DNA from: Smallanthus sonchifolius
Lineage: Eukaryota; Streptophyta; Magnoliopsida; Asterales; Asteraceae
Length of the DNA stretch: 64,000 bases
Direction: 5' to 3'
Assembly (NCBI GenBank): GCA_023525975.1
Contig: CM042032.1
Location: 72,066,260 to 72,130,259 of the forward strand
In this document: positions 21,188 through 33,220 of the stretch, in pieces
Layout: the number at the start of each line of letters is the position of its first letter
Position numbering within the stretch: position 1 is the first letter of the stretch
The notes under the pieces: generated by a model
The model's input: only the letters and a program-made list of their open reading frames with translations
Told to the model about the DNA's origin: nothing
Database searches by the model: none
Translations under genes and position numbers: made by a program

Positions 21188-23501
21188 ATTTCTGTGACAC
21201 CCGACAATTCAGGTCAATATCCGTACATGTTATAAACAAGTTTACATTATAATTGTTTTTGTGATTTACTTAATTTCACAAACAAGGACATTAAGGCCTA
21301 ACAAAAACCGTACATGGTCTCATTTCATATTTTGGTAATTCTAGGAGTTACCGGTTCACGTACCAGGATAACCCGACTAAATACGAACACTAGTGGTTAA
21401 ATTTACACTTAAATCTAATTATTTGATTTATTTAACCCCAACCCACTTTCCTTGACTTTCTCGGCCGAAGCCAGAGAAGACCCCCCTTTTTCACACTACT
21501 GTTTTCTTCTCTTTCCAATTTCCTTATCTTTAAACCCATACCATATCTGCGAGAATTCAGATATGAACCATAACCCCCCCCCCCCCTCAATCAAAATCTC
21601 GCAATTCCTTTTTGCCTTCCTCATTTTCTTACGGCAATATTCCCCATTTATCTTCAAGTCGAAGTCCAGTTTAAGGCAAAATCCACCATAATTCGGTGCT
21701 ATAAGAAGAGTTCCAAGTGTTTTTTCTCAAGAATCAAGCTAAGGAGCTCAAGATCATTCTCTGTTTCTCTCAAAATCATCATTCACTGTTTTAGGTAAAA
21801 ACTCAATATTATTCATATTATTTTCTTTAAAATCGTAGCTAAACATACAAATCGTTCGAACGCAAGTAAGATAACAAGAAAAGTGTGTCAAATTCAAGAT
21901 TTGAACATAAAAATATACAGGACTGATTTTGTCAATCAAAGTTCAGTAATCGAAACTAAAGTTTCGATACCTGTTTACTCAATCGAAACTAGGAGTTTCG
22001 ATACCTGGAGTTTCGATACCTAGTACTCAATCGAAACTAGGTAGTTTCGATACCTATTGTTCAATCGAAACTAGGTAGTTTCAATACCTATTGTTCAATC
22101 GAAACTAGGTAGTTTCGACACCCAGTTTGCTTAATCGAAACTAGGTAGTTTCGACATCTGTTCTATTCTGTTCAATCGAAACTATGAAGTTTCGATACCT
22201 GTTCATCAGTCCCATGGGGCAGTAACTTAGAACTGTTTTATAACGAAACAAGTGTTGAAAAACTAAAAAGATATTTAAACAAAAGCAATCAGATTTGCTA
22301 AGTCGGTGAACAATTTGCATACGAGACATTCGGTCATAACACGAATTACCCTTTTTGTAATTAGGGTACGAATAGTCAAGTTGACTAGAACAATTATCAT
22401 TGCAAGCATACACAAACTCAAGGTGAGTTCACGGCCCCCTTTTAACTCTTTACTGTTTTGTAAACATCGGGGGAGAAACATACTTACTTGTTATGTTTTG
22501 AAAACATGAATTACATTGCTTATACGTTTGACAATATGAACATTTTGGTTTAACTTCTTGTGAGTTTCACGGCCCCTTTTTACTGTTTTCTATATTTGGG
22601 GGAGAAACATACTTACAACTATTTTATGGGATAACAAGAGAATAAGGCACGACTTTTATGTTTACATGAGATTAGAACAACAATTTGAGGCCGCTAAAGT
22701 CCCCTGGAACAACGTAGTAACCATTAAATGTAGCCTAGGGTCCTATGAATAGTACTATGGAGAGTGACGTCTCCTGGTCATGGTTAGTCGCGCTAACCAC
22801 AATCTGGAGGATTTATGGCCGCATAGAACCTGATAACGATTATTAGGGGCTCACACTTGTCATGGTTTGGTTACGCCTCATGTATGAACATATTATTTGT
22901 ATTCCTAGCTAGTTTACAAATGGGTCAACAATTTTTATTCTGATTATCACATGCAACTGGAACTATTTACGAACAATTGAATGTTACAAAGGGTTCTGAT
23001 CAGGTTAAAGTGATCAGGTTTAAACATTGGATTTATGACAGTTAAGTCATGGTAATGTTTTCAAAGAAAAACTACATATTTTATGACGGTTAAGTCATGG
23101 TAATGTTTTCAAAGGAAAAACTACATATTTTATGACGGTAAAGTCATGAACATGTTTTCGGGAAAAACTATAAGCACTAATATAACTAACTCTGTGAACT
23201 CACCAACCTTTGTGTTGACACTTTCAAGTATGTTTCTCAGGTAACCTTTAGCTATGGCGCGGTTGGAATAGGCTAGCTATGTTGGATCCATTCCTAGTAG
23301 CTGGAAGGACGTACAATATCAAGTCTCAAGTCTATCGTTGATCTAGAAGAACTTAGATCATAGTACTACTTAGTTTTAGTAATTGTATATGTAATCAAGT
23401 CTTAGAAGTCACTATTACAGCTTCCGCTATCATGTAATGAACCAATCGTTGCAACCTGTATTTATTTAATAAGTAAATAAATTTGGGGGTGTGACAATTT
23501 C
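21188..23501 (+). mobile_element. Solo LTR (2,304 bp) with 5-bp target duplication, inside the Tat RNase H
   Basis: The LTR itself is 21193-23496, TGTGACACCC to GGGGTGTGACA, flanked by ATTTC at 21188-21192 and 23497-23501. Removing it restores the RNase H frame, so it entered after the host element. Inside are a TATA-like TATAAG at 21700, a palindrome array (21949-22205), two copies of a GTGAGTT-CACGGCC box (22423, 22560) and a TTCCGCT box near the right end (23419-23432). It lacks coding capacity. Confidence 0.93.
21949..22205. repeat. Seven-unit ATCGAAACTA palindrome array in the solo LTR
   Basis: Seven units each begin ATCGAAACTA and continue to a complementary AGTTTCGAT, with 0-4 bases between the arms. 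They are separated by ACC-starting spacers such as ACCTATTGTTCA. The spacing is mostly about 34-40 bases. The array begins about 250 bases downstream of the putative TATA and so lies in the predicted leader. The same arms occur in the different LTR at 28032-29727. Confidence 0.9.
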
Positions 23502-24896
23502 AATGGCTCATATGCAGTGAAAGGCGAGAAATTAGCTAAATATCTAGTAATAGTTAAGAAATTATCTTTAGAATTCGAAATTTTTAACATTGCACAGGTA
23601 CCTAGAGAAGACAACGCTAAGGCTGATGCCTTAGCAAACCTTGCTTCGGCTCTTAAAATACCTATCATACATATTTTGAGCCCATCAATTGAGAAGATAA
23701 ATGAAGTCTCAAATACAGAAGAAGCAGATATTCAGGATCCCGAAGCTAGTCAAGGATCCTGGATTCTACCTATTAAAAAATATTTGCAGGATAGTGAGAT
23801 CCCAAGTGACGAAAAGAATCTCAGAGCTTTTCGCATGAAGGTATCTCGTTTTATAATATTGCACAATGTTTTGTATAGAAAATCTATTGCAGGTCCTTAC
23901 TTGAGATGCTTGGAGGATCTTGAAGCACATGAAGTCCTGAAAGACATACATGAAGGTGACTGTGATAATCACACTAGGGGTAGAGCATTATTCTCAAGGA
24001 TCCTGAGGACAGGATACTACTGGCCTACTATAAGGAAAGACACTTTGACTTATGCCCAGAAATGTGATGCTTGCCAAAGACACATCAACATACTCCATCA
24101 ACCAGTGGAACCTTTGTATCCAATCATCTCCCCATGGCCATTCATGAAATGGGGAATGGATATAGTCGGCAAACTTCCCAATGCACCAGGAGAAAATTTT
24201 TTATGCTGGCAATGACATATTACTTCTCCAATTGGATAGAACTTGAAGCATTTATCCAAGTCAGAGAGAAAGAAGTCATCTCCTTCATCAAGCGTAACAT
24301 CCTAACAAGATTCGGGATCCCGGCAGAGATAGTATGTGATAATGGACCTCGGTTCATTGGTAAGAGAACAACTAACTTTTGTGCTAGTTGGGGGATCAAA
24401 ATGATAACTTCTACCCCTTTACATCCTCAAGCTAATGGGCAGGCTGAATAACAAGATCATCATAAACAACCTTAAGAAGATATTGGGGACTAAGAAAGGA
24501 AGATGTACCGAAGAACTACCATTTGCACTTTGGACAGATAGAACAACCACAAAAAATGCAACAGGTCAAACTCCATTCTCATTGGTGTTTGGTACTGAAG
24601 CCATGATCCCTACAGAGATGGTTATCCCTACAGCCAGAACCAATCTCCAAACTCCAGAAACCAACAGCAAAGCCCTTTCTCACGATCTTGACACTGTGGA
24701 TGAGCTCAGGGATCTTGCCAAAGTTTGTATTACAGCTTATCAACGAAGGATAGCAAAGTCATACAACAAAAACATAAGGATCAGAAGATTCCAAGTGGGT
24801 GATCTTGTATTAAGAAAGGTGTTTCAAAATACTACCAAGTCTAGTGATGGAAAGCTCGCACCAAAGTGGGAAGGCCATACCTAATTGACTCAGAAG
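23502..24896 (+). pseudogene. Second RNase H end and integrase of the Tat/Retand element
   Basis: The frame resumes with NGSYAVKGEKLAKYLVIVKK and PREDNAKADALANLAS, the C-terminal part of the added RNase H. The integrase zinc finger follows (IHEGDCDNHTRG, GYYWPTIRKD, KCDACQRH). The core shows the three acidic residues: WGMDIVG, CDNGPRF and NGQAE. Two frameshifts break it: one at a T6 run near 24199 (GENF to FFMLAMTYYFSNW) and one just after NGQAE at 24449. The downstream frame LGTKKGRCTEELPFALWTDR, then QTPFSLVFGTEAMIP, runs to 24884. This enzyme would insert the cDNA into the genome; the copy is inactive. Confidence 0.9.
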
Positions 24897-26061
24897 CAGG
24901 CAAGGGTGCCTATTGGTTAGCCACTATGGAAGGTGAAGTTCTGCCAAGATCTTGGAATGGAATCCATCTCAAGGCTTATTTCATGTGAGTTAGAACTTAA
25001 ATTGGTATGTCTTTTATTCCCAATTGTTTTATATTTATTACTCCTTTATAAAGTTACTGACTTGAGCTTCGGAGGCCACCTTCACCAAGGTTTCATGTTT
25101 TATAGGAATGATCCTCAAGGATCCTGACAGAAAACAGAGATTGGCCATCTCTCCTAAGTTTAAGGTATTCTGAATACCTTCTAAGGTTTAAAGGTTTTCA
25201 CCTTTCTAAGAATTGAGTTTAAACACTCCGCCTGTAGCGCACGATATCAAAGTATAGTTCAAGGTGGTGCGACCAGTCCATGTAACAGTGGCTGATAATT
25301 TCATCACTGTTGGCTATATCTTGGATCCTACGAAAGTAACAGACGTGTTACTCCTAAGGTTTTTAGCATTTTCATGCTAACTCAAGTCTGGTTTGGCCCA
25401 CATTTTCTGGGTTGGCCCACGTTTTCTGGCTTAGCCCATGTTTTTAACTTGTCAGAGGTATTTAACACTTATGTGTTAACCCAAGTACTTAGCATTAATG
25501 TGATGACTCAAGATCCTTAAATCATTACTAAGTATATGTTTAATGGCTATACATAGGGGACAACTGACATTTGTTATATTTTGGGCTTCATATCATCACT
25601 TGGTATGTGTATCTACTCAATTGAATTCTCAACAAAGGTATGTATTACTTGTAAATTTGAAATTTGATGACTAAGACTTGACCCATTTGTGACTGGTACT
25701 TTTCAAACCATTTATCAAAATAAGTTTAATAAAAACTTAAAATATTCTAAGGATCCGGTATCCTGAGAATTTACTTTAATATCACAAGGTCTAACTATCT
25801 ACTAATCCTAATTTTCTACAAGCATACCAAACACATAGCAATCAAGGCATACAGTCAAAAGATACTTGTTATAATCTAAAGTGCAGGAAATAAAGGGTAT
25901 CTCGGGTTTCATCTAAAAAAAGGAACCATCCACCCGAGACACATATTGTTAAATTATCTATCCCATCTAGGGATCCCGAAGAGCAATAAAAGAAAAATTG
26001 TTCAACAAGTAACCAGGATTGAAGTTAAATACATGAACCGAAAATGCCACATATGTAGGAC
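24897..26061. other. Spacer between pol and the antisense gene
   Basis: Traces of the polyprotein end run to about 25130. The rest has no credible ORF. GGATCC-containing phrases recur and short direct repeats are present (GCCCACATTTTCTGG/GCCCACGTTTTCTGG near 25397-25430). It serves as the 3' untranslated spacer typical of Tat-lineage elements. Confidence 0.6.
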
Positions 26062-27802
26062 TCAGGCCTTCTCTTTTTCGCCCTCATCGTCCTGCCCAAC
26101 CACCTTTGTCGCCGCTTTCACCGAGCCCTCAGCCTCATCTTCAGCCACCAAGTTTCCCATATCCGCTACCTGTACCGGCTCTCCTCCCAGCTCAGCAACA
26201 AGCCTCTTCCACTCCTGCATATCCCACTTGGCCCGATTGAAGTCTTTGTCAGCAGCCTCTTCAGCTATCTTTATTCTAGCTTGAAATATGGAAATAACAG
26301 CCGGCATTTTAGCTTGTTGATGAGACTCCTCAAGATCGTGGGCATGTTGGGCATAAGCTTCCTGCAACTCTCCCTTTGCACTGCTGAGCTCATTGGTCAT
26401 CTCTGGTAACTTTTTATTCTTGGCCGTAGCTATCTTTTGCAGGTCAAAGATCATCTGTTTGCCATCTTCAACCTCTTTCACCACTGATTCATGGAGCCTG
26501 ATCATTTGCTCCAAAGCCTGTCGCAAAAGAAATATGTTAGGATAAATACAGGATCAGGATCCGGGATACTGAGTATCTCTTACCAGGTGACCAATACCAA
26601 GAAGCTTCTTATGGGCATCAGCATAGTCTAAGCATTTAGAGATAGCCATCTCAGAGGCATCAACAAGTTTTCGTTTCTTGTTAGATGTAAGCTTAGGGCG
26701 AGGAGTTGAGGATTCCGACTTGGGAACATCAGGCTTTGGAGCTGCAAGGGCTGGCTGGATCGTCTCCCTCTTAATAGCCTTACCCTTGGAGACCATGTTA
26801 TCGATATCATCGAGGGCAAACCTGGAGCTGGATCTTCGGACGCCTGTTTCAGGATAATGAGTTAAATTTCTAAACTTATGTTCAAATAAATGTTTCTCCT
26901 TTCTTATCAGGTAAAGCTTATAGTTCGGGATTCCTATAAAGACTCGAAATAATCCGGAATCATCAAGGAAAAGTTATTCTTACCTGAAGACATGCTGGGT
27001 TCGGAATATTGAGTATTGAAGCTAGCTTCACTAATAGCATATCCCAGATGAAAGGATCTCTCAAGAGCAGGGATCTATAGCAAAGCTTCTATTCTCTTGT
27101 CGGTATCGCTTCGAATAGGAGCAAGGTCAGAAAACTTCGGAGCTACACGAGAAATAAAAATAATCACAAACATGTTAGAAAAACTAAAATTTGCAGATAT
27201 TCTAACTATTTCCTACCCTTTTTAACTCATTGGACTGGCAAGAGTTTCCCATCCGGAATAGAGTCTCGTCTCACAAAGAAGAATTTACCCCTCCAGTCGG
27301 TATCGTTCTGAGTCGCTTTAAGGACCAAAGGTGTGTAACCAGACTTAACTTGAAAAACAATTCGGGAGCACCCATGGGTTCTCAATTTATACACGATGGC
27401 TTTTTCAGGGGTTCCAATAGTAAGAAAATGAAGAAGATTCATGTGTTCTGGGGTATATAGGATTCTCCAAGCCATGGGCATGACTTGAGAGTAACTCAGA
27501 TTGGTAACCTTAAAAAACTCGGAGATTAGTGGTGGAAAGGGATAGGTGAGACCAAGAGTGAAAGGATAAGCTAAGAAACAGACCCAAGTCGGTGACGAGA
27601 AATCAGCCCTGACTTTCGGATCGAAAGCCCTAAATATGGTTTTTTCAGGAAAAATGTTTGAAGTTTTCAAAAGCTTGATATCCTGGTTAGTAAAGGTGCA
27701 TTTCTCCTGATCGGGATTGCTAAGCAACCCTTGATTAGAAAAGTCCTCCACTAATTCAATGGTGGTCGAAGCTTGTGAGCGGGTTAGTTGTTTTTTGCCC
27801 AT
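26062..27802 (-). pseudogene. Spliced antisense gene of the Tat/Retand element
   Basis: Read on the minus strand. Exon 1 starts ATG 27802 (MGKKQLTRSQ) and encodes a globular segment with FRAFDPKVRADFSSPTWVCF, YPFTLGLTYPFPPLISEFF and YTPEHMNLLHFL, ending near 27227. This resembles the putative gypsy-type transposon family Transposase_28. Exon 2 is 27142-26984 (PKFSDLAPIRSDTDK to NTQYSEPSMSSG) with one in-frame TAG. Exon 3 is 26843-26584 (VRRSSSRFALDDIDNM, then a basic segment KLTSNKKRKLVDA). Exon 4 is 26517-26062, a Glu/Lys/Ala-rich coiled coil ending in an acidic tail. Exons 2-4 join in frame at canonical sites: CAG|GTAAGA, CTG|GTAAGA, AACAG|G and GACAG|G. The exon 1 donor is unresolved. Antisense ORFs are known in this lineage; their role is not established. 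The in-frame stop suggests this copy is inactive. Confidence 0.75.
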
Positions 27803-28026
27803 TTGAGGAAACAAAAGATTATTGCAAAACAAAAGCAAGATCGAGAGAAAGTTTATACCTTTTCTGCAACTTCAAAGTGAAGAAGACGATGAATTTTTAT
27901 GAAGAAAGGATAATTATAGCCTACTGAGATAACGGCTATTCCGCATTGGAACTCGGGAAAAGTTTTTCCGTAGCCTTGTCATTTTACCATTTGAATTTTG
28001 AAAATTTTTACAGATATCGATCATAT
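27803..28026. other. Upstream region of the antisense gene
   Basis: This would hold the promoter and leader of the antisense gene. I see no convincing TATA box. It ends at the target duplication CGACA of the solo LTR, which thus sits about 230 bases upstream of the antisense start codon. Confidence 0.4.
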
Positions 28027-29732
28027 CGACATGTAACGTCCCAAAAATAAAGGAAACGAATAAATGAAATGAACACTCGGAATTTAAAACAAAAATGTGA
28101 AAAAGGAAAGTGGGCGGGCTTGGGCCTTGCAAAAGTGGGCCGATTGTTTCTGCGCTAACTTCTAGAGAGAGAAAGAGGTATCGGGTCTAGAGAGAGAAAG
28201 TAAGGGAAACGGCTTAAAGGCTCGGGAATCGTTCGTCTTCATCACAACAACGTATAGCAACGGGAACCGAACTCCAAGAGGTAAGCACCACCTCTAAATC
28301 TGAGTTTTTACCTATTTTGGGGTTTCGGGTTTAAGTCACATAAAGGCATCATTTTTACGTATGAAACGTGAAACAAAACACATATTTTTGAATGTAAAAA
28401 GTTCAAGGTTTGATCGATTAGAAATAATTAGCCAGATCTAGGGTTTCTGGTTGGGGAAGAAGAATGATGCATCGAAACTACTAGTTTCGATATAAGCAGA
28501 CCCATCGAAACTACCTAGTTTCGATAGAAACCCATGACCCGAAACTACTATAGTTTCGATATGATTCACCCCTGAAACTATTGGGTTCAAGCATAGTAAT
28601 GTCTAGTGTCATTTAGGAGCACTACCTTATGTGTATGACTTTATTCTACAGATTGTGAGTGACCTTAGTGACTCTCAGTAACCAGCTAAGAGTGTTTCAG
28701 GAACCGCTCATCAGGTGAGTTCTATGTGCCCCCTATGTGTTATGTGCAAATGTTTTTAATGTTTTGGGGCTGAAGTGTATACATGATGTGATATGAATAT
28801 TATGTGTGTTACATGCTAATACATGATGATTATAAGTATGACAAGTATGTTATGAATAATGAAATGAAAGTATGATATAACATATAAGAATGAAATCTTT
28901 CTTTATATATATTATATATTGCATGTTATGAATATATGTGAATGTTATGGACGCTTCGATGCTAACGGCTACTATGGTAGACGGACGACCACTCGACTAT
29001 TATGCAGCCAGAAATGAAAGTCTGGAAAGGTAGACTAAACTATGGCCACTACGCTGGAGTAAGTCTCTCAATCGATGCACGACTGTATAACTAGTTCTAG
29101 TGGGAAACGGATGCCTTAGGGCAGACGGGTGAATATGACGGACCACGACGGTAGGACGGTTTAGGCGGACGGACAAAGGTTTCTGGACGGATTTATGTTA
29201 TGATGGACGGTTTCTAGGACCGGACGAGTAAAAGGGCTACGACGGTAGCTTTATGGCGTATGTCTTTGTGATATACTTAGTAAAAGACGGGTTGATCACT
29301 CATATGTGTATGACCTATGAATGAGTAACCATAACTATGTAAGTACGTGTTTTATACGTACTAATGAATTATGGCAACGAAAGGAATACGGATGTACAAG
29401 TATAAATATATATACATGTATATTTACTATAAAGTAAATACCAACGTTTAACTGCTTTTAAACTAAAACTCACCAGCGTTAGCTAACTTTTAGTATACAT
29501 TTCAGGTAGCACGAGGAAGGGTCGTGCGAAGGCGTGAAGGTTACCCAGCACGTGACTGACATCCCACTTTAAATTTTGATAAGACTTTCGTTGTTATGCT
29601 ATGTTTATGTAATTGAATGATGAAAGCTTCCGCTGTGTTTGAATGTTTTTAATTAATGATCAGTAAGTTATGACCATGTTTATGAGTAAATCCAATGAGT
29701 GAGGTCACCCAGGAAAGGGGCCTTACACGACA
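28027..29732 (+). mobile_element. Solo LTR (1,696 bp) with perfect CGACA target duplication
   Basis: The LTR is 28032-29727, TGTAACGTCCC to GGGGCCTTACA, flanked by CGACA at 28027-28031 and 29728-29732. It contains ATCGAAACTA palindromes (28471-28565), a CAG|GTGAGT box (GT at 28715) and a TTCCGCTGTG box (29622-29637). ACGGACGG-rich sequence fills 28980-29290. It is non-coding and inserted just before the 3' LTR of the Tat element. Confidence 0.95.
28471..28565. repeat. ATCGAAACTA palindromes in the 28-kb solo LTR
   Basis: ATCGAAACTA-C-TAGTTTCGAT (28471-28491), a second palindrome with a 2-base loop (28504-28525) and a third degenerate one (near 28540-28562). The arms are the same as those of the seven-unit array at 21949-22205, in an LTR with a different start and end. 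Confidence 0.88.
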
Positions 29733-29753
29733 GCTGTTAAATTTGAGGATAAT

Positions 29754-30362
29754 TGTTAGGGGTTAATTTTAATGTGCAGGATCCTGAGTCTAGTATGATC
29801 CGGAATCCAAGATCTCTGGTAACTTCGGTATCCTGACTAATAAAATTGCTAACGATTGCTTGTTCCCCATTTCGATTTATATTTACAGGTAAACATGCAT
29901 GGACTTAATCTCTCCTGAAGACTCGCTCAATATGACATGGACCACGTGTGGAATATACGCGAAGAAGCTCATAACGGTCACATTTGAAGACTCAGTCAGT
30001 CCGGGATTCTCGGATAGTTAGTTAGCTTATCTTCTTTTAATATAATCAGCAGTTGGATCGAATAGGAAACACATCTACACGCACTTAGAAATACACAACA
30101 GCTCTGTAACACTTAGAAATCGATCTCTTACTGCTCATATTGTACTCGTATTCAAGTTTTAATAAAAGATCACTAGGCAGCCAGATGTTTAGTCGGCTCC
30201 CGAGATTTTATGCCGGAGATCCTCAAGGATTAAGGGCTTTCCTCGTACATTATCGTGTCAAGCGTTACTTTTTCGTTCATAACTTTGCATTTTGATTAAG
30301 CACACTACCTCACTTACAAAGTTTGGTTACAAAATTAGCCTCGTTAATTTTTACCCAAAACA
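29754..30362 (+). mobile_element. 3' LTR of the Tat/Retand element
   Basis: This 609-bp LTR runs TGTTAGGGG to CAAAACA and is followed by ATATA (30363-30367), which matches the bases before the 5' LTR. A short purine-leaning stretch (AAATTTGAGGATAAT) precedes it in the polypurine-tract position. Confidence 0.92.
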
Positions 30363-30442
30363 ATATATAAACCCAATTTAAAAAAAAATAAATCTATATA
30401 TAAGCCCGTATTATGTTTTTTTTATATATGATTATTGAGTTT

Positions 30443-31210
30443 ATATTTGTTGGAATTCAGGCCCAAGAATACGAACACGGAATTTGATCTCAACCAAGAT
30501 CGACTCTTTTATTGTTATTGAAAATCAAAACCACACTTTACAATTAATTCATAACCATCTATTTATAATAAACTATATAGTAATACTAACTCAAATCAAA
30601 CTCAATTAAATCTATATCTATACTATATAATAAATAAAAGTTTTAATGTGACACTTGTCAATCTCCTATACATCCTTAACTTTTTTTCTCGCATATCTCT
30701 CCTATTAATTACACAAATTTCTTTAATTATTTTTATAATTTTTTGATTCTCGTCTCTCTTTCCTATTAAATAATAATGATTTCTTTAATTATTTTTATAA
30801 AACATTTTTAATAAATATGTAATATATAAATCTTTATTAGTAAGTATATATAACATTGTATTTATTCAACCCGAGCACTACACAGGGTTTCTAAAGTTTA
30901 ATATGAATTAACATTTATCGGTTACATAAAAAAAATTAATACTCAGTTAAAAAAATGTTTTAAAAATTAACTTAACAAAATTTGTAACTATCACGTAATA
31001 TTTTATTCAACCCGTGTAATACACGTGTTTTAAAGACATAATTTTTTTATTACTAAGTATATAACATTACATTTATTCAACCCGTGTAATACACGGGATT
31101 CTAACCTAGTAATCAAATAAATAAATAAACTCACTTCTACTCTAATACGAACTCAACCAAACAATTAATAATTAATAATTAATTTTAATCAAGATTAATC
31201 CTTCAATATT
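30443..31210 (-). mobile_element. Copia-type solo LTR with ATATT target duplication, carrying a Helitron
   Basis: The LTR is 30448-31205 (plus-strand ends TGTTGGAATTC and CCTTCA), flanked by ATATT at 30443-30447 and 31206-31210. Minus orientation is suggested by TATAAATAG at about 30564-30556, followed on that strand by AATAAAAGA near 30515. Without the nested Helitron (30617-31109) it is only 265 bp, a normal small copia LTR. Confidence 0.82.
30617..31109 (+). mobile_element. Non-autonomous Helitron (493 bp)
   Basis: The 5' end TCTATACTATATAATAAA follows an A. The 3' end has the hairpin CCCGTG-TAATA-CACGGG (31081-31097) and then CTAG before a T (31106-31110). These are the known Helitron termini, with A|T insertion and no target duplication. 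Two earlier end-like segments, TTATTCAACCCG...ACAC, occur at about 30858 and 31011, suggesting internal duplication of the 3' terminus. It has no coding capacity. Confidence 0.85.
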
Positions 31211-31676
31211 ATAGGGCCCGCTTTTTTTGCATGCCTCAGGGCCAAAACGTTTTGAGAATTCTCGGGACCGGCTTGAAACATGGAGAGACCTCAATGGATG
31301 AGATATCTATTTGTAGATTTTGTTTCAACATGTAAAAAAGCTCTTCATACAAAATCTACAGTGAGTTTGAAACAATAGAATATGGACATCAAAATCAATC
31401 GTCCCACCTAATTGTCAATTTCCTTAAAACCTGATAAATTTTGATGCTATTCTAGGAGAAACAAAGTCCACGGGATAAGATGTGAACCAACAAGTGATTA
31501 TGCATACTTAAAATCCGTTGGTACACATCAATTTGGCCTTAAGCAGAAGCACTCCTTGTTCGTGTACAATAAATCTATAGTACTAAATTATATATAAATT
31601 TGCAGTTAATTTCATACTTTGTCCATGATTTTATGAAATTAGATCTTATTTTTGCAATCATATATATATATATATA
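31211..31676. other. Spacer before the foldback chain
   Basis: No genes are visible. GGGCCC and GGGACCGGC motifs at 31214-31275 are arranged like a counterpart of CAGGGTCGGCC...GGTCCCGGG...GGGCCC at 16264-16318. The two could be opposite ends of an older element into which the Tat element inserted, but this is weak. A (TA)n tract ends it. Confidence 0.35.
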
Positions 31677-32069
31677 GAATGGATCATTTGAGAACTCCTA
31701 AATATTTTGAGAACTCACGAGAACTCGTCAAAAACCCAATCAAAACCATTTTTTTGTTTTTACTATATTTATTATTAAAATACAACATAAAAAATGAATT
31801 TATATATGTAAATTTACATCTCTTCATATATTAAAAAAAAGATACATATATGTAAGTTTACCACTTACACATGTGTAAATTTTTACCATTTACATGTGTA
31901 TAAATTTTTTTAAGAAATAATTTATAGAGAAGTGATGAATTAATTGGAGAGATAAATTATTTTTTATGTTATATTTTAATAATAAATATAGTTAAAAAAT
32001 GGTTTTAATTGGTTTTTTGACGAGTTCTCGCGAGTTCTCAAGTATTTATGAGTTCTCATTTGAACCTAA

Positions 32070-32070
<1 letters not shown>
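31677..32070. mobile_element. Foldback element 1 (394 bp)
   Basis: The left arm (31677-31755) and right arm (31995-32070) are inverted repeats of about 75 bp, each with GAGAACTC and GAGAACTCGTCAAAAA. The left flank is (TA)n and the right flank is (CT)n(TA)n. The interior is AT-rich without an ORF. Confidence 0.85.
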
Positions 32071-32114
<44 letters not shown>

Positions 32115-32115
32115 C

Positions 32116-33220
32116 GGGGAGGTTTAAATAAAAAGTGCAATTTGACTAAGAAGCCTAAAAAACAATCACATCTATTCAATTGCATGATCAATGGTAGAGA
32201 TTTAAGTATAAGAAAAATAAGGGATGAAAGGTAATTTAAGTAATAGCCACTTTTATTGACTTTTTTCAACTTCCCCCACTTTTTTTAAACGTTCATAACT
32301 TTTCCATAAGACATTATTTTTGTAAAAAAATTATACCATAAAATCGAGTGTTTTTTATCTTTAATTTGAGTATAGTATTGCTATATTTTTTTTGTAAAAA
32401 CAAAATCGACAGTTAATGAAATTGTACTACTATATGTAAATTTGTTGTTTTCTAGTAAAACAGCACAATTTCACATATTATAAATTTGCTGGTTTTCTGG
32501 TAAAACAGCACAATTTACGTAAATGTGCTGGTTTCTTTAATTTGTGCTACTTTTAGTCAATTATTATGTCATAATTTTGGTAGCATTTTTTAAAAATAAA
32601 AATTTAAAACATCCATACACCAACAAAACGGTTTAGTGGTAGGCAACAAAAAACTTATGCATCAAAATGTTGATTTGTGCTGGTTTGATATACTAGTTTT
32701 GTTGTGCTGGTTTTCTTTGTGCTTGGTTAGCTAATAAGAGCAAGTTACACCATTAACCGTGTTGTTTTGGTGTTGTTTTATAGTAAAACATCACAATTAA
32801 TTGTTATATTTGGTGTTGTTTTATGATAAAGCAGCACAGTTAATTGCCCTGTTTTACAATGAAGCATAATTAATTGTGCTTTTTACCAGAAACCAGTATA
32901 TTTACGTAAAATAGCACAATTAAATTAATTGTCGATTTTGTTTTTACAAAAAAATATAGCAATACTATACTCGAATTAAAGGTAAAAAAACGCTCAATTT
33001 TATGGTGTATTTCTTTTAAAAATAAGGTCGTATGAAAAGATTATGTACGTTTAAAAAAAGTGGGGGAATTTGAAAAAAGTCAACAATTATGGGTTTTCTA
33101 AAAATGCCCTCCATACCTTATTTTTTCTACACTTAAATCTCTACACTTGATCATCCAATTGAATGGATGAGATTATTTCTTAGGATTTTTAGCCAAATTG
33201 CACTTCTTAAGGGAATCATC

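Larger units (their letters stand above)
16460..30362 (+). mobile_element. Tat/Retand-type Ty3/gypsy retrotransposon with two nested solo LTRs
   Basis: The LTRs are 16460-17067 and 29754-30362. Both start TGTTAGGGG and end CAAAACA, and by eye differ at about 5-6% of positions. The 5-bp target duplication ATATA is at 16455-16459 and 30363-30367. The order inside is PBS, gag, protease, RT, RNase H, a second RNase H, integrase, a non-coding spacer and an antisense gene. An added RNase H and an antisense ORF are known traits of plant Tat-lineage elements. Every ORF carries frameshifts or stops, so the element is dead. Solo LTRs at 21193-23496 and 28032-29727 entered later. The latter sits only 21 bases from the 3' LTR. 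Confidence 0.9.

Noticed and set aside
16264..31275. Possible outer hAT-like element with GGGCCC/GGTCCCGGG ends around the Tat element
   Set aside because: Only short GC-rich phrases correspond; there is no continuous inverted repeat or target duplication.
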